The notes beneath the pieces were generated by a model, which made no database searches, was not told the DNA's origin, and saw only the letters and a program-made list of their open reading frames with translations. Shown here in pieces: positions 16,508 to 25,836 of a DNA stretch of 64,000 nt. The translations under genes were made by a program, and so were the position numbers. The DNA comes from Salinimicrobium sp963709775 (lineage in GTDB: Bacteria > Bacteroidota > Bacteroidia > Flavobacteriales > Flavobacteriaceae): positions 171,094-235,093 of the forward strand of contig CAVPXS010000012.1 in NCBI GenBank assembly GCA_963709775.1, given 5' to 3'. The first letter of the stretch is position 1; every line of letters starts with the position of its first letter.

Positions 16508-18796
16508 ATGGAAGATATCTATATCGTAATGCTGGTTGCCCTCTTTGCTCTGGCAGTGACAGATCTGGTTGTTGGAGTGAGTAATGACGCCATCAACTTC
16601 TTAAGCTCAGCAATTGGGTCCCGTGCTTTTCCCATGAAGACCATACTTATAGTTGCCAGTATTGGTGTTGGTGTGGGGGCAATCTTTTCAAGTGGAATAA
16701 TGGAGGTCGCCAGAAAAGGTATATTCATGCCGGGCGAGTTTTATTTTGAGGAGATCATGATCATCTTCATGGCAGTAATGATCACCGATGTTCTGCTACT
16801 GGACTTCTTTAACTCCCTTGGATTACCCACTTCTACCACAGTATCTATAGTTTTTGAATTACTTGGCGCAGCAGTGAGTATTGCGGCGATTAAAATTTAT
16901 AATGAGTCCGGAGATTACGGGGATATCCTCACCTATATCAATACATCAAAGGCCACCGAGATCATTATTGGGATATTACTGGCCGTTGTTATTGCTTTTC
17001 TCATAGGGGCTATAGTCCAATATCTATCGCGCCTGATTTTCTCCTTTCAATTTGAGCAAAAAATTAAGTACGTAGGTGCCATTTTTGGAGGGGTATCTTT
17101 AACAGCTATTCTCTATTTTATTCTTCTGAAAGGTTTAAAATCGGTCACTTTTGTTCCTGAAGCCTACCTCGATTACCTGGACAATAATACTTTAATCATT
17201 ATTGGGATAGGGTTGGTGTTTTTTACCGTTATCTCGCAGCTGTTAATGAGCATATTAAAAACCCATATTCTCAAGTTCGTGATTCTGGTTGGTACTTTTT
17301 CCCTGGCACTTGCTTTTGCCGGAAATGACCTTGTGAATTTTATCGGGGTGCCAATTGCCGCCTGGCAGTCTTTCGAATTATGGCAAACAGCCTATGCCTC
17401 TTCCGGGGTTTTACCTTCAGAGTTCCCCATGAGCGGCCTGCAGGGGGAAGTTTCCACGCCGCCGTTTCTCTTGTTGGGAGCAGGGGCAGTCATGGTGGTG
17501 ACACTATGGTTTTCGAGAAAGGCGCGAAATGTGGTGGAAACAGGGGTTAATCTTTCCCGACAGGGGGAAGTGACAGAGAGATTTGATCCTAATTTCCTTT
17601 CCCGCGGAATTGTGCGCTATTCTGTGTTACTGGGAAATGTCATAGGAGCCATAACTCCCCAGCAGGTTAGGAGTAAAATAGAGGAAAAATTTCAGAAACC
17701 GAAGGCATTCACCAGAGATGCCGAGGATACACCGGCTTTCGATCTTGTTCGAGCTTCGGTCAATCTTGTTGTTGCAAGTATTCTTATTTCTATTGGTACC
17801 AGCCTAAAATTACCGCTTTCGACCACATACGTAACTTTTATGGTTGCCATGGGTACTTCATTAGCAGACAGGGCCTGGGACAGGGAAAGCGCGGTTTATC
17901 GCGTTGCCGGTGTTGTGAATGTTGTAGGTGGCTGGTTTGTTACAGCACTAGTAGCTTTTTCGGCAGCGGCTATTTTTGCCGCGATAATCTATTTCGGTGG
18001 AATAATTGCCATAACTGTGCTTATTGGCCTGGCGATCTTCAGCATAGCCCGGAGCTTTGTGCTTCATTCCCGAAAAGAGAAGGAGAAGAAATTAAAAAAG
18101 CCTTTCCGAAGGAATGACATCAGCACCATTAATGACATTGTGGTGGAGAGCTCAAAAAATATTTCGGGCATTGTATGCGGGGTGAACCAGATGTTCTCCA
18201 AGACGGTGAAGAACCTTGGGTATTATGACAAGAGTAAGCTTAAAAAGAATAAAAAGTCGATTAAAAAGCTCGAATCTGAAATTGATGAGCTAAAGCGGAA
18301 TGTCTTCTACTTCATTAAAACTATTGAGGAAGGTTCCCTTGATTCCAATCGTTTTTACATACTTATCCTGGATTACCTGCAGGATATCGTCCAGTCAATT
18401 GGATATATTACAAGGAATAGCTACAACCACGTGAATAACAACCACAAGAACCTCAAGTTTAATCAAATAAGGGATCTAAAAAGGGTAGATGATAAGATGC
18501 AGGCTCTGTTTGACGAGATTGAGGATATTTTTGATCAACAGGATTTTGCACGCATCGATGTGGTACTGGCAGGAAAACAGGCGCTTTTGAGTGATGTTGG
18601 GGAGCTTATAGAAAAGCAGATCAACCGCATAAGGACCACCGAGAGCAGCCCTAAGAATTCTGAGCTTTACTTTGGCTTACTTCTGGAAACCCGTGACCTC
18701 ATTACCTCCACTATGAACCTCCTGGAACTCTACCGGGAATTCAATATTGCTGTAGAAACAACTCGTTTTTCAGCTGGAGTGCCTCAAAAAAAATAA
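16508..18796 (+). CDS. Inorganic phosphate transporter, Pit family, with C-terminal PhoU-like coiled-coil domain
   Basis: About 762 residues. The two Pit half-repeats are seen as GVSNDAINFLSSAIGSRAF near the N-terminus and FAGNDLVNFIGVPIAAW near the middle, each in a set of membrane helices; they carry low-affinity phosphate/cation symport. After about residue 560 the protein becomes soluble, charged and helical (KKNKKSIKKLESEIDELKRN), resembling PhoU/DUF47 proteins, which usually are separate genes. The ATG at 16508 (MEDIYIVML) is preferred over GTG at 16487, as family members begin close to this point. Confidence 0.88.
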   Translation: MEDIYIVMLVALFALAVTDLVVGVSNDAINFLSSAIGSRAFPMKTILIVASIGVGVGAIFSSGIMEVARKGIFMPGEFYFEEIMIIFMAVMITDVLLLDFFNSLGLPTSTTVSIVFELLGAAVSIAAIKIYNESGDYGDILTYINTSKATEIIIGILLAVVIAFLIGAIVQYLSRLIFSFQFEQKIKYVGAIFGGVSLTAILYFILLKGLKSVTFVPEAYLDYLDNNTLIIIGIGLVFFTVISQLLMSILKTHILKFVILVGTFSLALAFAGNDLVNFIGVPIAAWQSFELWQTAYASSGVLPSEFPMSGLQGEVSTPPFLLLGAGAVMVVTLWFSRKARNVVETGVNLSRQGEVTERFDPNFLSRGIVRYSVLLGNVIGAITPQQVRSKIEEKFQKPKAFTRDAEDTPAFDLVRASVNLVVASILISIGTSLKLPLSTTYVTFMVAMGTSLADRAWDRESAVYRVAGVVNVVGGWFVTALVAFSAAAIFAAIIYFGGIIAITVLIGLAIFSIARSFVLHSRKEKEKKLKKPFRRNDISTINDIVVESSKNISGIVCGVNQMFSKTVKNLGYYDKSKLKKNKKSIKKLESEIDELKRNVFYFIKTIEEGSLDSNRFYILILDYLQDIVQSIGYITRNSYNHVNNNHKNLKFNQIRDLKRVDDKMQALFDEIEDIFDQQDFARIDVVLAGKQALLSDVGELIEKQINRIRTTESSPKNSELYFGLLLETRDLITSTMNLLELYREFNIAVETTRFSAGVPQKK

Positions 18797-18842
18797 GACC
18801 GCAAAACCTCATTTTAGAAAGGTCTTGCAGTCTTTACTTTTT
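18795..18842. terminator. Terminator downstream of the phosphate transporter
   Basis: A 15-base imperfect stem: left arm 18795-18809 (aagaccgcaaaacct), right arm 18820-18834 (aggtcttgcagtctt), two mismatches, followed by tttactttttttaa. It lies between the transporter and the convergent lipoprotein gene. Confidence 0.7.
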
Positions 18843-18864
18843 TTAACTTCAGGTAACCTGAAAT

Positions 18865-19167
18865 TTAATTTAACCGACGGTCGATTTCTTTTGTGCCTTT
18901 ATTAACCAGGGAGTCAATTCTTGTCGAAGTCTTACGCACAACAGAATCCAGATTCTTAATTCTCCTGGTTTTTGCGGTAATAGTAGAATCAAGATCCTCC
19001 ACTTTATCCAATCCGCGATTAACGGCAGAATCAAGTTCCTCTGCACGGTCATTGATCCTGTCCAGTTGCTCATCCACTCTGGAATTCATTTCCTGGCAGC
19101 CGGTAAGGATTGCTGAAACACCAATGATCAACAACGGGATTTTTACGAATTTGTTTATTTTTTTCAT
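18865..19167 (-). CDS. Small coiled-coil lipoprotein
   Basis: 100 residues with a lipobox (ILTGC, Cys23) after a short hydrophobic segment. The mature part is almost wholly heptad-like and Asp/Arg-rich (DRINDRAEELDSAV, KNLDSVVRKTSTRIDSL), predicting a rod-like trimer or dimer, similar in style to Lpp. It is convergent to the phosphate transporter. Function unknown; a structural envelope role is only a guess. Confidence 0.7.
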   Translation of the reverse strand: MKKINKFVKIPLLIIGVSAILTGCQEMNSRVDEQLDRINDRAEELDSAVNRGLDKVEDLDSTITAKTRRIKNLDSVVRKTSTRIDSLVNKGTKEIDRRLN

Positions 19168-19220
19168 AGCTCTATATATTAGGAAACCTGATCTTTAACT
19201 TTCAGAGTATAAACCTGAAA

Positions 19221-20129
19221 TTAGCCATTAACGGCCTCCACGCGTTCCACCCGTCCTGCAAGCATATCCTTTAGCATGGTTTCGATTCCATTTTTAAGGG
19301 TTATTGTGGAGGAGGGGCAACCGCTACAAGCTCCCTGAAGGATCACCTTTACAAGTTTTTGGTCCTGGTCATAGCTTTCAAACAGGATGTTCCCACCGTC
19401 ACTTGCAACTGCAGGTTTGATATATTCATCAAGAATGGCAACGATTTCCCTGGAAGTATCGTCCAGTTCAACCTTCTGTACCGGGGCTTCTTCTTTATTT
19501 TTTGTAGAAGATGGTTGTTCGCTGTCGTCCAGTAAAACATCCTTACCCTGCTCCAAATACTCTCTCATAAATTCCCTGAGCTCCTGGGTGATTTCCTCCC
19601 ATTCGGCAATGTCAAACTTCATGATAGAGAGGTAGTTTTCATCAATGAAAACTTCTTTTACAAATGGGAAATGAAATAGAGCTTTGGCTAAAGGTGCGTT
19701 TTTTGCCTCATCGATATTCTTAAATTCCACGCTTTGAAGCACCAGTTTCTTATTGGAAACAAACTTCATCACAGTTGGGTTTGGAGTACTCTCGGCATAA
19801 ACGGTTACCGGAATTTTTTTGACTTCCTCTTTGGGAGGAGTAACTACGGTTCCGCCACTGTTTAAAAATGACTCTATTTGCTCCGAAATTTCTTGCTGTA
19901 CATCTTTCCAGTGCACAATATTATACTTCTCAATAGCCACAAAATTCTGGGCTATATAGACCTTTTTTACAAACGGCAGGTGAAATAGCTGTTGGGCTAA
20001 AGGAGAACGTCCTGCTTCTTCAATATTTTGAAATTCAAAGCTTTCATGTTTGGTCAAAAAAATGTTAGCCTCGAACTTAACAATAGTAGGTTTAGTGGTG
20101 GGCTGTATATTTATAGTGATATTTTTCAT
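19221..20129 (-). CDS. NifU-like Fe-S cluster scaffold with duplicated Nfu N-terminal domain
   Basis: About 302 residues: two Nfu_N domains (IQPTTKPTIVKFEAN and AESTPNPTVMKFVSN mark their starts) followed by the NifU C-terminal domain with the cluster-binding CxxC in GACSGCPSS. It carries or transfers Fe-S clusters to client enzymes. The ATG at 20129 (MKNITINIQ) is chosen because a TACTTTTG promoter box lies at 20143-20150, which would fall inside the coding region if the upstream in-frame start at 20153 were used. Confidence 0.88.
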   Translation of the reverse strand: MKNITINIQPTTKPTIVKFEANIFLTKHESFEFQNIEEAGRSPLAQQLFHLPFVKKVYIAQNFVAIEKYNIVHWKDVQQEISEQIESFLNSGGTVVTPPKEEVKKIPVTVYAESTPNPTVMKFVSNKKLVLQSVEFKNIDEAKNAPLAKALFHFPFVKEVFIDENYLSIMKFDIAEWEEITQELREFMREYLEQGKDVLLDDSEQPSSTKNKEEAPVQKVELDDTSREIVAILDEYIKPAVASDGGNILFESYDQDQKLVKVILQGACSGCPSSTITLKNGIETMLKDMLAGRVERVEAVNG

Positions 20130-20142
20130 GTCGAAATTTTTG

Positions 20143-20150
20143 CAAAAGTA
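20143..20150 (-). promoter_or_regulatory. Candidate -7 box for the Nfu gene
   Basis: caaaagta on the plus strand reads TACTTTTG on the minus strand, matching TAnnTTTG. It lies 13 bases before the ATG at 20129. No matching TTG at the -33 distance was found. Confidence 0.45.
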
Positions 20151-20198
20151 CAATTTTCTCTTCGCATTCTACCTCTTATTTAGAATGATTCAATGCTT

Positions 20199-20987
20199 TT
20201 AGAAATCCAGATGGTTAACCTCGAAAGAACCGGCAGGGGCGGGGATAATGTTCTTAAGGATCTCTGGGCTGCCATTCGTGAAGAACTCGGGTATATGTTG
20301 TTGATTCCCGGTAAGGAGGTCAAGACTTTGCAGAACTACCTTTGTCTGCTTTGCCACGGCCATGCCCGAATCGATGATCTTAACATGTGCGGGAAGAATT
20401 TTCTCAAGCGTGGGAATTAAATAGGGGTAATGGCTGCAGCCAAGTACCAGGTGATCAATTCCTGCTTTGATCATTGGGTCCAGTAATTCTTGAAGCATCT
20501 TCTTTAAAAAGGGAGAGTCTTTTTGGCCTTTTTCGATCTGCTCAACTAAACCTTTTCCCACAACCTCAATGATCTTGTTATCTTTAGAATAAAGATCTGA
20601 TGTCCTGGCAAAAAGAGCACTGGAGAGGGTTCCTTTCGTTGCCAGTATTCCAATACATTTAGTCTCACTTTGCAAAGCCGCAGGCTTAATTGCAGGTTCT
20701 ATCCCAATAAAAGGTACATTATAAGAGGATCTTAAGTGGGTGATGGCATTTGTCGTTGCCGTATTGCAGGCCACTACAATGATCTTAGCACCCATTTCCA
20801 GTAGTTTCCGGGTATTTTTGACACTTAGCCTTGCAATCTCTTCGGGAGGTTTTTCTCCGTAAGGGGCATTAGCGCTGTCGGCTAAATAAATAGTATGTTC
20901 CAGGGGGAGCAGGTGATGGATTTCTTTCCAGATGGAGGTGCCGCCAACACCCGAATCAAAAATCCCAATAGGCTTGTCTTTACTCAT
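20199..20987 (-). CDS. murI: Glutamate racemase
   Basis: 262 residues; makes D-glutamate for peptidoglycan. Active-site residues are in place: Asp11 in FDSGVGG, Cys74 in VACNTATT and Cys184 in LGCSHYP, the two cysteines acting as acid/base on opposite faces. Length is normal for the family. It is the last gene of the run starting with the CBS protein gene at 28198, and is separated from ompH by a terminator. Confidence 0.95.
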   Translation of the reverse strand: MSKDKPIGIFDSGVGGTSIWKEIHHLLPLEHTIYLADSANAPYGEKPPEEIARLSVKNTRKLLEMGAKIIVVACNTATTNAITHLRSSYNVPFIGIEPAIKPAALQSETKCIGILATKGTLSSALFARTSDLYSKDNKIIEVVGKGLVEQIEKGQKDSPFLKKMLQELLDPMIKAGIDHLVLGCSHYPYLIPTLEKILPAHVKIIDSGMAVAKQTKVVLQSLDLLTGNQQHIPEFFTNGSPEILKNIIPAPAGSFEVNHLDF

Positions 20988-21001
20988 TCCTGTAAAAATA
21001 A

Positions 21002-21028
21002 AAACTGCGCATCAATGATGCGCAGTTT
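21002..21028 (-). terminator. Terminator after the ompH gene
   Basis: Perfect 10-bp stem, actgcgcatc (21004-21013) with gatgcgcagt (21017-21026), loop aat. On the minus strand it is followed by a T-run (ttttattttt), so it ends the bamA-ompH transcript before murI. Confidence 0.85.
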
Positions 21029-21053
21029 TTACAATATTTTTTAAGAATGGAAA

Positions 21054-21563
21054 TTAAATTCCCAGCTCTTTCTTTACATCTGGCATTAGGTCATAACCAT
21101 CGGCCATGATCACTCCGGTTCCTGTTGTTGAGTCAAGAACATAGTCAAACTCTTTTGCACGGGCTACTTTTTGAATTGTAGTACGGGCTTTTTCAAAAAC
21201 AGGCTTTAGAAGATCTACTTCTTTCTTTCTAAGATCCTGCTCAGCAGTTTGACGATACTCGCCAATAGATCTTTGGGTTTGTTGAAGCTCTAATGCTCTT
21301 TTTTGATTTTCTTCATCGGTTTTGGTTTGAGCTTCGGCTTCATATCTTTTCATTGTACCCTGTGCTTCAGTTACCATCTCCTTGATCTGGGTATCGTAAG
21401 TCTTTTGTAACTTTTCTAACTGGTTCATTGCAGTTTTGTAAGACGGCATTTGTTCAATTAGTTCCTGAGTTGCGATGTGAGCTACTTTTGTTTGTGCGTT
21501 TGCAAAAGAGGATGCTCCCAGGATTAAAGCTACAGCTATTAGAAGTGTCTTGAATTGTTTCAT
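21054..21563 (-). CDS. OmpH/Skp family periplasmic chaperone (short)
   Basis: 169 residues with signal peptide (cleaved after ANAQ, about residue 24), then a core strand (KVAHIATQELIEQMP) and long charged helices, ending in a strand pair (FDYVLDSTTGTGVIM). Skp-type trimers hold unfolded outer-membrane proteins on their way to BamA, which is encoded just upstream. The spacing of 68 bases to the longer paralog suggests one transcript. Confidence 0.88.
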   Translation of the reverse strand: MKQFKTLLIAVALILGASSFANAQTKVAHIATQELIEQMPSYKTAMNQLEKLQKTYDTQIKEMVTEAQGTMKRYEAEAQTKTDEENQKRALELQQTQRSIGEYRQTAEQDLRKKEVDLLKPVFEKARTTIQKVARAKEFDYVLDSTTGTGVIMADGYDLMPDVKKELGI

Positions 21564-21631
21564 TGTTTAAAAATTGATTATTTAGATTATTTAATTGTTG
21601 AATTATTTACCGAAAATTTAATAATGGCCTT

Positions 21632-22435
21632 TTAATTATTTCTGTTTTCTTCCCTCGCTTTGGCTACGGAATCTTTTTTTCTCTGGCGTTCTTTTAATAT
21701 TTCTTCCCTGCGTCTCTCCAATTCTTCCTTCTTTGCCGTGCGGATTGAATCTCTTACCCTGCGTCGTTCTTCCAGTAGAGCTTCTCTTTCTTCTTTTCTT
21801 TGTTGTTGCAGTTGCTCTCTTTCTGAAAGTACCGCATCTTCTTCAACAGTCTTTGCTTCCTGTCTTATAAGTTCCCGTTTTTCCTGACGGGTTTCCAGCT
21901 CTTCACGATTAGAGGCCCTGGTAATACTTCTAAGAACCTGGTCACTAACATCCAGCCTGTCGGCTGCATATAAAGTGATCACATCTGCCGATTTATCAAA
22001 GATAAGATCGTAATCCCGGTTTTTAGCGATTTCCTGCACCGCTACAAAAACCTGATCCTGAATTGGCTTTACCAATTGCAGCTTTTGTGTTATAAGATCC
22101 CCATTGGGACCAAAACGTTTTTGCTGGTAATCAAGAATCTTTTTTTCTTCAAACTTTATTTCATCCTCCCGGTCACTAATCAACTCACTTGTCAAAAGTG
22201 GTCTTTCATTCGCAAGATCCTGCTTCATTTTTTCAATCCGGTTCAATTCCGTCTCTATCTCTCTTTTCCACTGTTGAACTTTGTTTTCAAGTTGAGCAGA
22301 GGCTTCCTGATATTCGGGAACGTTCTCCAGAATGTATTCCATATCTACATAACCAATTCTTACCGTTTGCTGCCCCTTTGCGGCAAAGCCTGAAAAGACT
22401 AAGAAAGCAAGTGTTATAAGAATGGAGTTTTTCAT
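21632..22435 (-). CDS. OmpH/Skp family periplasmic chaperone (long, with Glu/Arg-rich tail)
   Basis: 267 residues: signal peptide (cleaved near AAKGQ), the OmpH core (RIGYVDMEYILENVPEYQEA to about residue 165) and a C-terminal extension of about 90 residues that is almost purely charged (EEREALLEERRRVRDSIRTA and similar), likely a long coiled coil or rod. The extension is absent from the adjacent shorter paralog. It lies 33 bases downstream of bamA. Confidence 0.87.
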   Translation of the reverse strand: MKNSILITLAFLVFSGFAAKGQQTVRIGYVDMEYILENVPEYQEASAQLENKVQQWKREIETELNRIEKMKQDLANERPLLTSELISDREDEIKFEEKKILDYQQKRFGPNGDLITQKLQLVKPIQDQVFVAVQEIAKNRDYDLIFDKSADVITLYAADRLDVSDQVLRSITRASNREELETRQEKRELIRQEAKTVEEDAVLSEREQLQQQRKEEREALLEERRRVRDSIRTAKKEELERRREEILKERQRKKDSVAKAREENRNN

Positions 22436-22468
22436 ATTTAATGGGTGTATAGAAAATACCGTGCCAAA

Positions 22469-25111
22469 TTAAAACTGCTGTCCAATTATAAAATGTGTTT
22501 CCCAACCGTTTGCTTTGGTCTCCCCTGGAATTGGATCGAATCCATATCCAAAGTCTATTCCAAGTAATCCAAACGCCGGCATAAAAATTCTTAGACCAGC
22601 ACCTGCCGCCCTGTGGAGCTGGAAAGGATTATAGTCCCTAAAGTCATCAAAAGAAGCACCGGCTTCAAGGAAAGTTAGGGCAAAAATAGAAGCTGTAGGC
22701 TTTAAAGTAATAGGATATCTCAACTCCAGGGAATACTTGTTGTAGATAGTGGCTCCATCATTATCTGATGCAGCACTTAATACACCCCTGTCCACAGGGG
22801 TAACCGACTGGTTAGGATACCCTCTTAGAGCAATAGCTTCCCTTCCGTCCATACTGTATGTTCCCATACCATCTCCTCCAAGGTAGAATCGTTCAAAAGG
22901 AGGCACTCCGCGATCATTATTGTAAGCACCTAGGAAACCGTATTCTGCATGCGTTTTTAATACAAGTTTATCATATAGGTTAGTATACCAGGTACCGTTA
23001 AATTTGATCTTATAGAATTCTAGCCACTTGTATTTTTCCTGGTCGATTTTAGCCTGATCTGGAACGGGATCTTCTCCCTCTCCTAATGGTCTTCCCTGCC
23101 TGTTGATCAATTCTCCATTTTCATTCTTAAGCTGAAATTCGGGCTGATCTCCCAGGTTAGCATAATCGACATTGTTAAATAGGGAATAAGGCGGAGTAAG
23201 TTTTGCAACTACCTCAAATTTCGAACCTCCCATTGGAAAAATAGGATTACTGAAGGTGTTGTCGCGGGTTAGTCCTAAGGTTAAAGAGAAGTTATTTGAA
23301 TACCCATCTCCAAAGGTGAATAATCCAGTATTGTAATTACTTAGGTTGTAGTGCTGGAAGGCAACTGCAGTAGAAAATACAAAGAAATCATCTGGTACTG
23401 TAAGCCTTCTGGCAAGACCCAGGGTAATTCCCGAAATAGAGAACTTTCGGTCTTTATCTGCCTCGCGGTTCCTGTAATCATAGAAATATTGTTCTGTGTG
23501 CTGCAGGGATGTTGATAGCCTTACAGGCTTTTTTCCTCCCCACCAGGGTTCAGAAAAGGAAAGGCTGTAAGTCTGGTAATAAGTACTGGCCTGCGCTCGC
23601 AAAGAAAGTGTTTGTCCATCTCCCATTGGTAATGGGCGGTAAGCATCTTTGTCAAAAAGTCCGCTTAGAGAGAAGTTATTGAAGGAAAGTCCCAGGGTTC
23701 CAACAAAACCTCCGCCTCCATAACCTCCCTGGAGTTCAATCTGGCTGGCTCCTGCTTCCACTACAGAATATTCCAGGTCTACAGTACCAGTGTTTTGGTC
23801 AACTTCTTTAAAGTCGGGGGTAAGGTTTTCAGCATCAAAGAACCCTAGTTGCCCAAGTTCCCTTACAGTCCTTACCACAGCTTCCTTGCTGTATTTGTGA
23901 CCGGGTTTGGTACGCATTTCCCTGTAAATTACATGGTCTTTGGTCTTGTCATTACCTATTACCGTAATTTCATCAAAGTAGGCAATTTTACCTTCCCTTA
24001 TCCTTATTTCAAAATCAATGGTGTCATTATAAACCTTTACTTCAACCGGATTAATGTTAGAAAAGAGGTATCCATTATTTTGATAAAGGTTGGTAAGATC
24101 ATTTGCATCGGGTTTGGTGTTATCGGCGATCTGTTTTTCAAGCAGGACTCCGTTATAAACATCTCCTTTGCCTATTCCCAGTCTTCTTCGTAACTCCTGG
24201 TCTGTATAAACAGAATTTCCAATAAATTCAATATCCCCAAAATAGTATCGGTTTCCTTCCTCAATATTGATTTGCAGAGCTACGTCATCTTCATCTACAC
24301 GAATAAGACTATCAGAAACTATACGTGCATCACGATATCCTCTTTCTTTATAAATATTAAGCAACTTTTGCTTATCTGCCTCATATTCTTCCGGAATAAA
24401 TTTCGAACGTTTCCAGAATCTCAGGAAATTTTCCTGTTTGGTCTTTTTCATGGCTCGCTTAAGACGTGCGTCAGAAAAAGCATCGTTACCGGTAATTTCG
24501 ATGTCCTCGATCTTCACTCTCTCTCCCTTATCCACGTTTATTACCATATTTACCGTGTTCCGGTTCAAAGTGTCTTCGACAGGTACGGTGTTAATGGCAA
24601 CTTTGGTGTTTAGGTAGCCTTCTTTTTTATAAGTATTTTGAATAAAATTCCTGGTAGTGGTTATCAGGTTTTCTGTGATCTTAGTACCTACGGTGAGTTT
24701 ATTCTCTTTAACGAGTTCCTCCTGTTTCTTTTTCTTTATGCCCTGGATCCTAACCTTCGCAAGTGCAGGAACTTCCTGGATTTCCAGTTCAAGATCGGCA
24801 ACGTTACCTTCTATGTTGGTAACATAGATATTGATATCGCTGAAGGATCCTACATCCCATAATTTTTTAAGTACCTTACTTATGCGGTCGCCGGGGATAA
24901 AGATCTTTTCGCCCTTTTTTAGACCGGTATATGCAATGATGGTTTGTTCATTAAAAGAAACATTTCCTGTAACCTTAATTTCACCTATTGTGTACTCCTG
25001 GCCGTTTGCAATTGGAAGATCCTGTGCTATTGAAGTAAAATTTATTAAGAGGCCAAGGGCCAAAAGTGCTAATGTAGATTTTGTTTTAAAGGCACTAACT
25101 AAGTTGCTCAC
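22469..25111 (-). CDS. bamA: Outer membrane protein assembly factor BamA
   Basis: About 880 residues: signal peptide (TLALLALGLLINFTSIAQ), five POTRA domains (first begins YTIGEIKVTGNVSFNEQT) and a C-terminal Omp85 barrel ending in an aromatic residue (HFIIGQQF). It inserts beta-barrel proteins into the outer membrane. The frame stays open to 25219, but a GTG at 25111 gives MSNLVSAFKTKSTL and a normal signal peptide, whereas longer starts put about 36 charged residues before it. With this start the gene overlaps uppS by 17 bases, suggesting coupling. Confidence 0.92.
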   Translation of the reverse strand: MSNLVSAFKTKSTLALLALGLLINFTSIAQDLPIANGQEYTIGEIKVTGNVSFNEQTIIAYTGLKKGEKIFIPGDRISKVLKKLWDVGSFSDINIYVTNIEGNVADLELEIQEVPALAKVRIQGIKKKKQEELVKENKLTVGTKITENLITTTRNFIQNTYKKEGYLNTKVAINTVPVEDTLNRNTVNMVINVDKGERVKIEDIEITGNDAFSDARLKRAMKKTKQENFLRFWKRSKFIPEEYEADKQKLLNIYKERGYRDARIVSDSLIRVDEDDVALQINIEEGNRYYFGDIEFIGNSVYTDQELRRRLGIGKGDVYNGVLLEKQIADNTKPDANDLTNLYQNNGYLFSNINPVEVKVYNDTIDFEIRIREGKIAYFDEITVIGNDKTKDHVIYREMRTKPGHKYSKEAVVRTVRELGQLGFFDAENLTPDFKEVDQNTGTVDLEYSVVEAGASQIELQGGYGGGGFVGTLGLSFNNFSLSGLFDKDAYRPLPMGDGQTLSLRAQASTYYQTYSLSFSEPWWGGKKPVRLSTSLQHTEQYFYDYRNREADKDRKFSISGITLGLARRLTVPDDFFVFSTAVAFQHYNLSNYNTGLFTFGDGYSNNFSLTLGLTRDNTFSNPIFPMGGSKFEVVAKLTPPYSLFNNVDYANLGDQPEFQLKNENGELINRQGRPLGEGEDPVPDQAKIDQEKYKWLEFYKIKFNGTWYTNLYDKLVLKTHAEYGFLGAYNNDRGVPPFERFYLGGDGMGTYSMDGREAIALRGYPNQSVTPVDRGVLSAASDNDGATIYNKYSLELRYPITLKPTASIFALTFLEAGASFDDFRDYNPFQLHRAAGAGLRIFMPAFGLLGIDFGYGFDPIPGETKANGWETHFIIGQQF

Positions 25112-25835
25112 TTGTTTTTCCAAATCTTCGTTCTCTGTTTTGATAGTTATAAATGGCTTCGTAGAGATCCTCTCTCCTGTAATCTGGCCATAGTATTTCT
25201 GAAAAATATAATTCGGCATAAGCTATTTGCCATAAAAGGAAATTGCTTATGCGTTGTTCTCCGCTTGTTCTTATTAGCAAATCTACATCTGGTAAATTGC
25301 GGGTGTAAAGATGCTTATTTATAACCGATTCATCAATATCTTTAGAGGAAAAGTCACCTGCAGCCACTTCATTCGAAATTTCCTTCACCATATTGCACAA
25401 TTCTTCCCGGGAACCATAGCTTAGCGCCAGGGTAAGGGTCATCCGGTTGTTTGACGAGGTTTTCTCAATTACCTCCTGCAATTCTTTAAAGGCTTTTGCA
25501 GGTAAAGTATCAAGGCAACCTATGGCGTTTAACTTGATATTGTTGTCCTGAAGGGTTTTGATCTCTTTTTTTAGGGAAGAAACTAAAAGTCGCATGAGCA
25601 TATCCACTTCCACCTTGGGTCTGTTCCAGTTTTCTGTAGAAAATGCATAAAGGGTGAGATTTTCAACCCCTAATTCTGCACTTGCTTCCACAACTTCCCT
25701 AACCGCTTTAGTGCCTTTTTCATGGCCTCTTACGCGCATTAAACCCTGTTTTTTTGCCCATCTGCCGTTACCATCCATAATGATGGCAATGTGTTTGGGT
25801 AATTTTTTAGGGTTAATGTTCTCTTTAAAATTCAT
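25095..25835 (-). CDS. uppS: Isoprenyl transferase (undecaprenyl diphosphate synthase)
   Basis: 246 residues; condenses isopentenyl units into the C55 carrier lipid for wall and O-antigen synthesis. Motifs: IMDGNGRWAKK (catalytic Asp21), SYGSREEL, and DLLIRTSGEQRISNFLLWQ near the C-terminus. The ATG at 25835 is chosen; longer in-frame starts run into the DUF6089 gene. It begins one base after the DUF6089 stop codon. Confidence 0.95.
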   Translation of the reverse strand: MNFKENINPKKLPKHIAIIMDGNGRWAKKQGLMRVRGHEKGTKAVREVVEASAELGVENLTLYAFSTENWNRPKVEVDMLMRLLVSSLKKEIKTLQDNNIKLNAIGCLDTLPAKAFKELQEVIEKTSSNNRMTLTLALSYGSREELCNMVKEISNEVAAGDFSSKDIDESVINKHLYTRNLPDVDLLIRTSGEQRISNFLLWQIAYAELYFSEILWPDYRREDLYEAIYNYQNRERRFGKTSEQLS

Positions 25836-25836
25836 A

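Noticed and set aside
20193..20420. Plus-strand ORF opposite murI
   Set aside because: It lies wholly antisense to a well-conserved glutamate racemase and has no family features.
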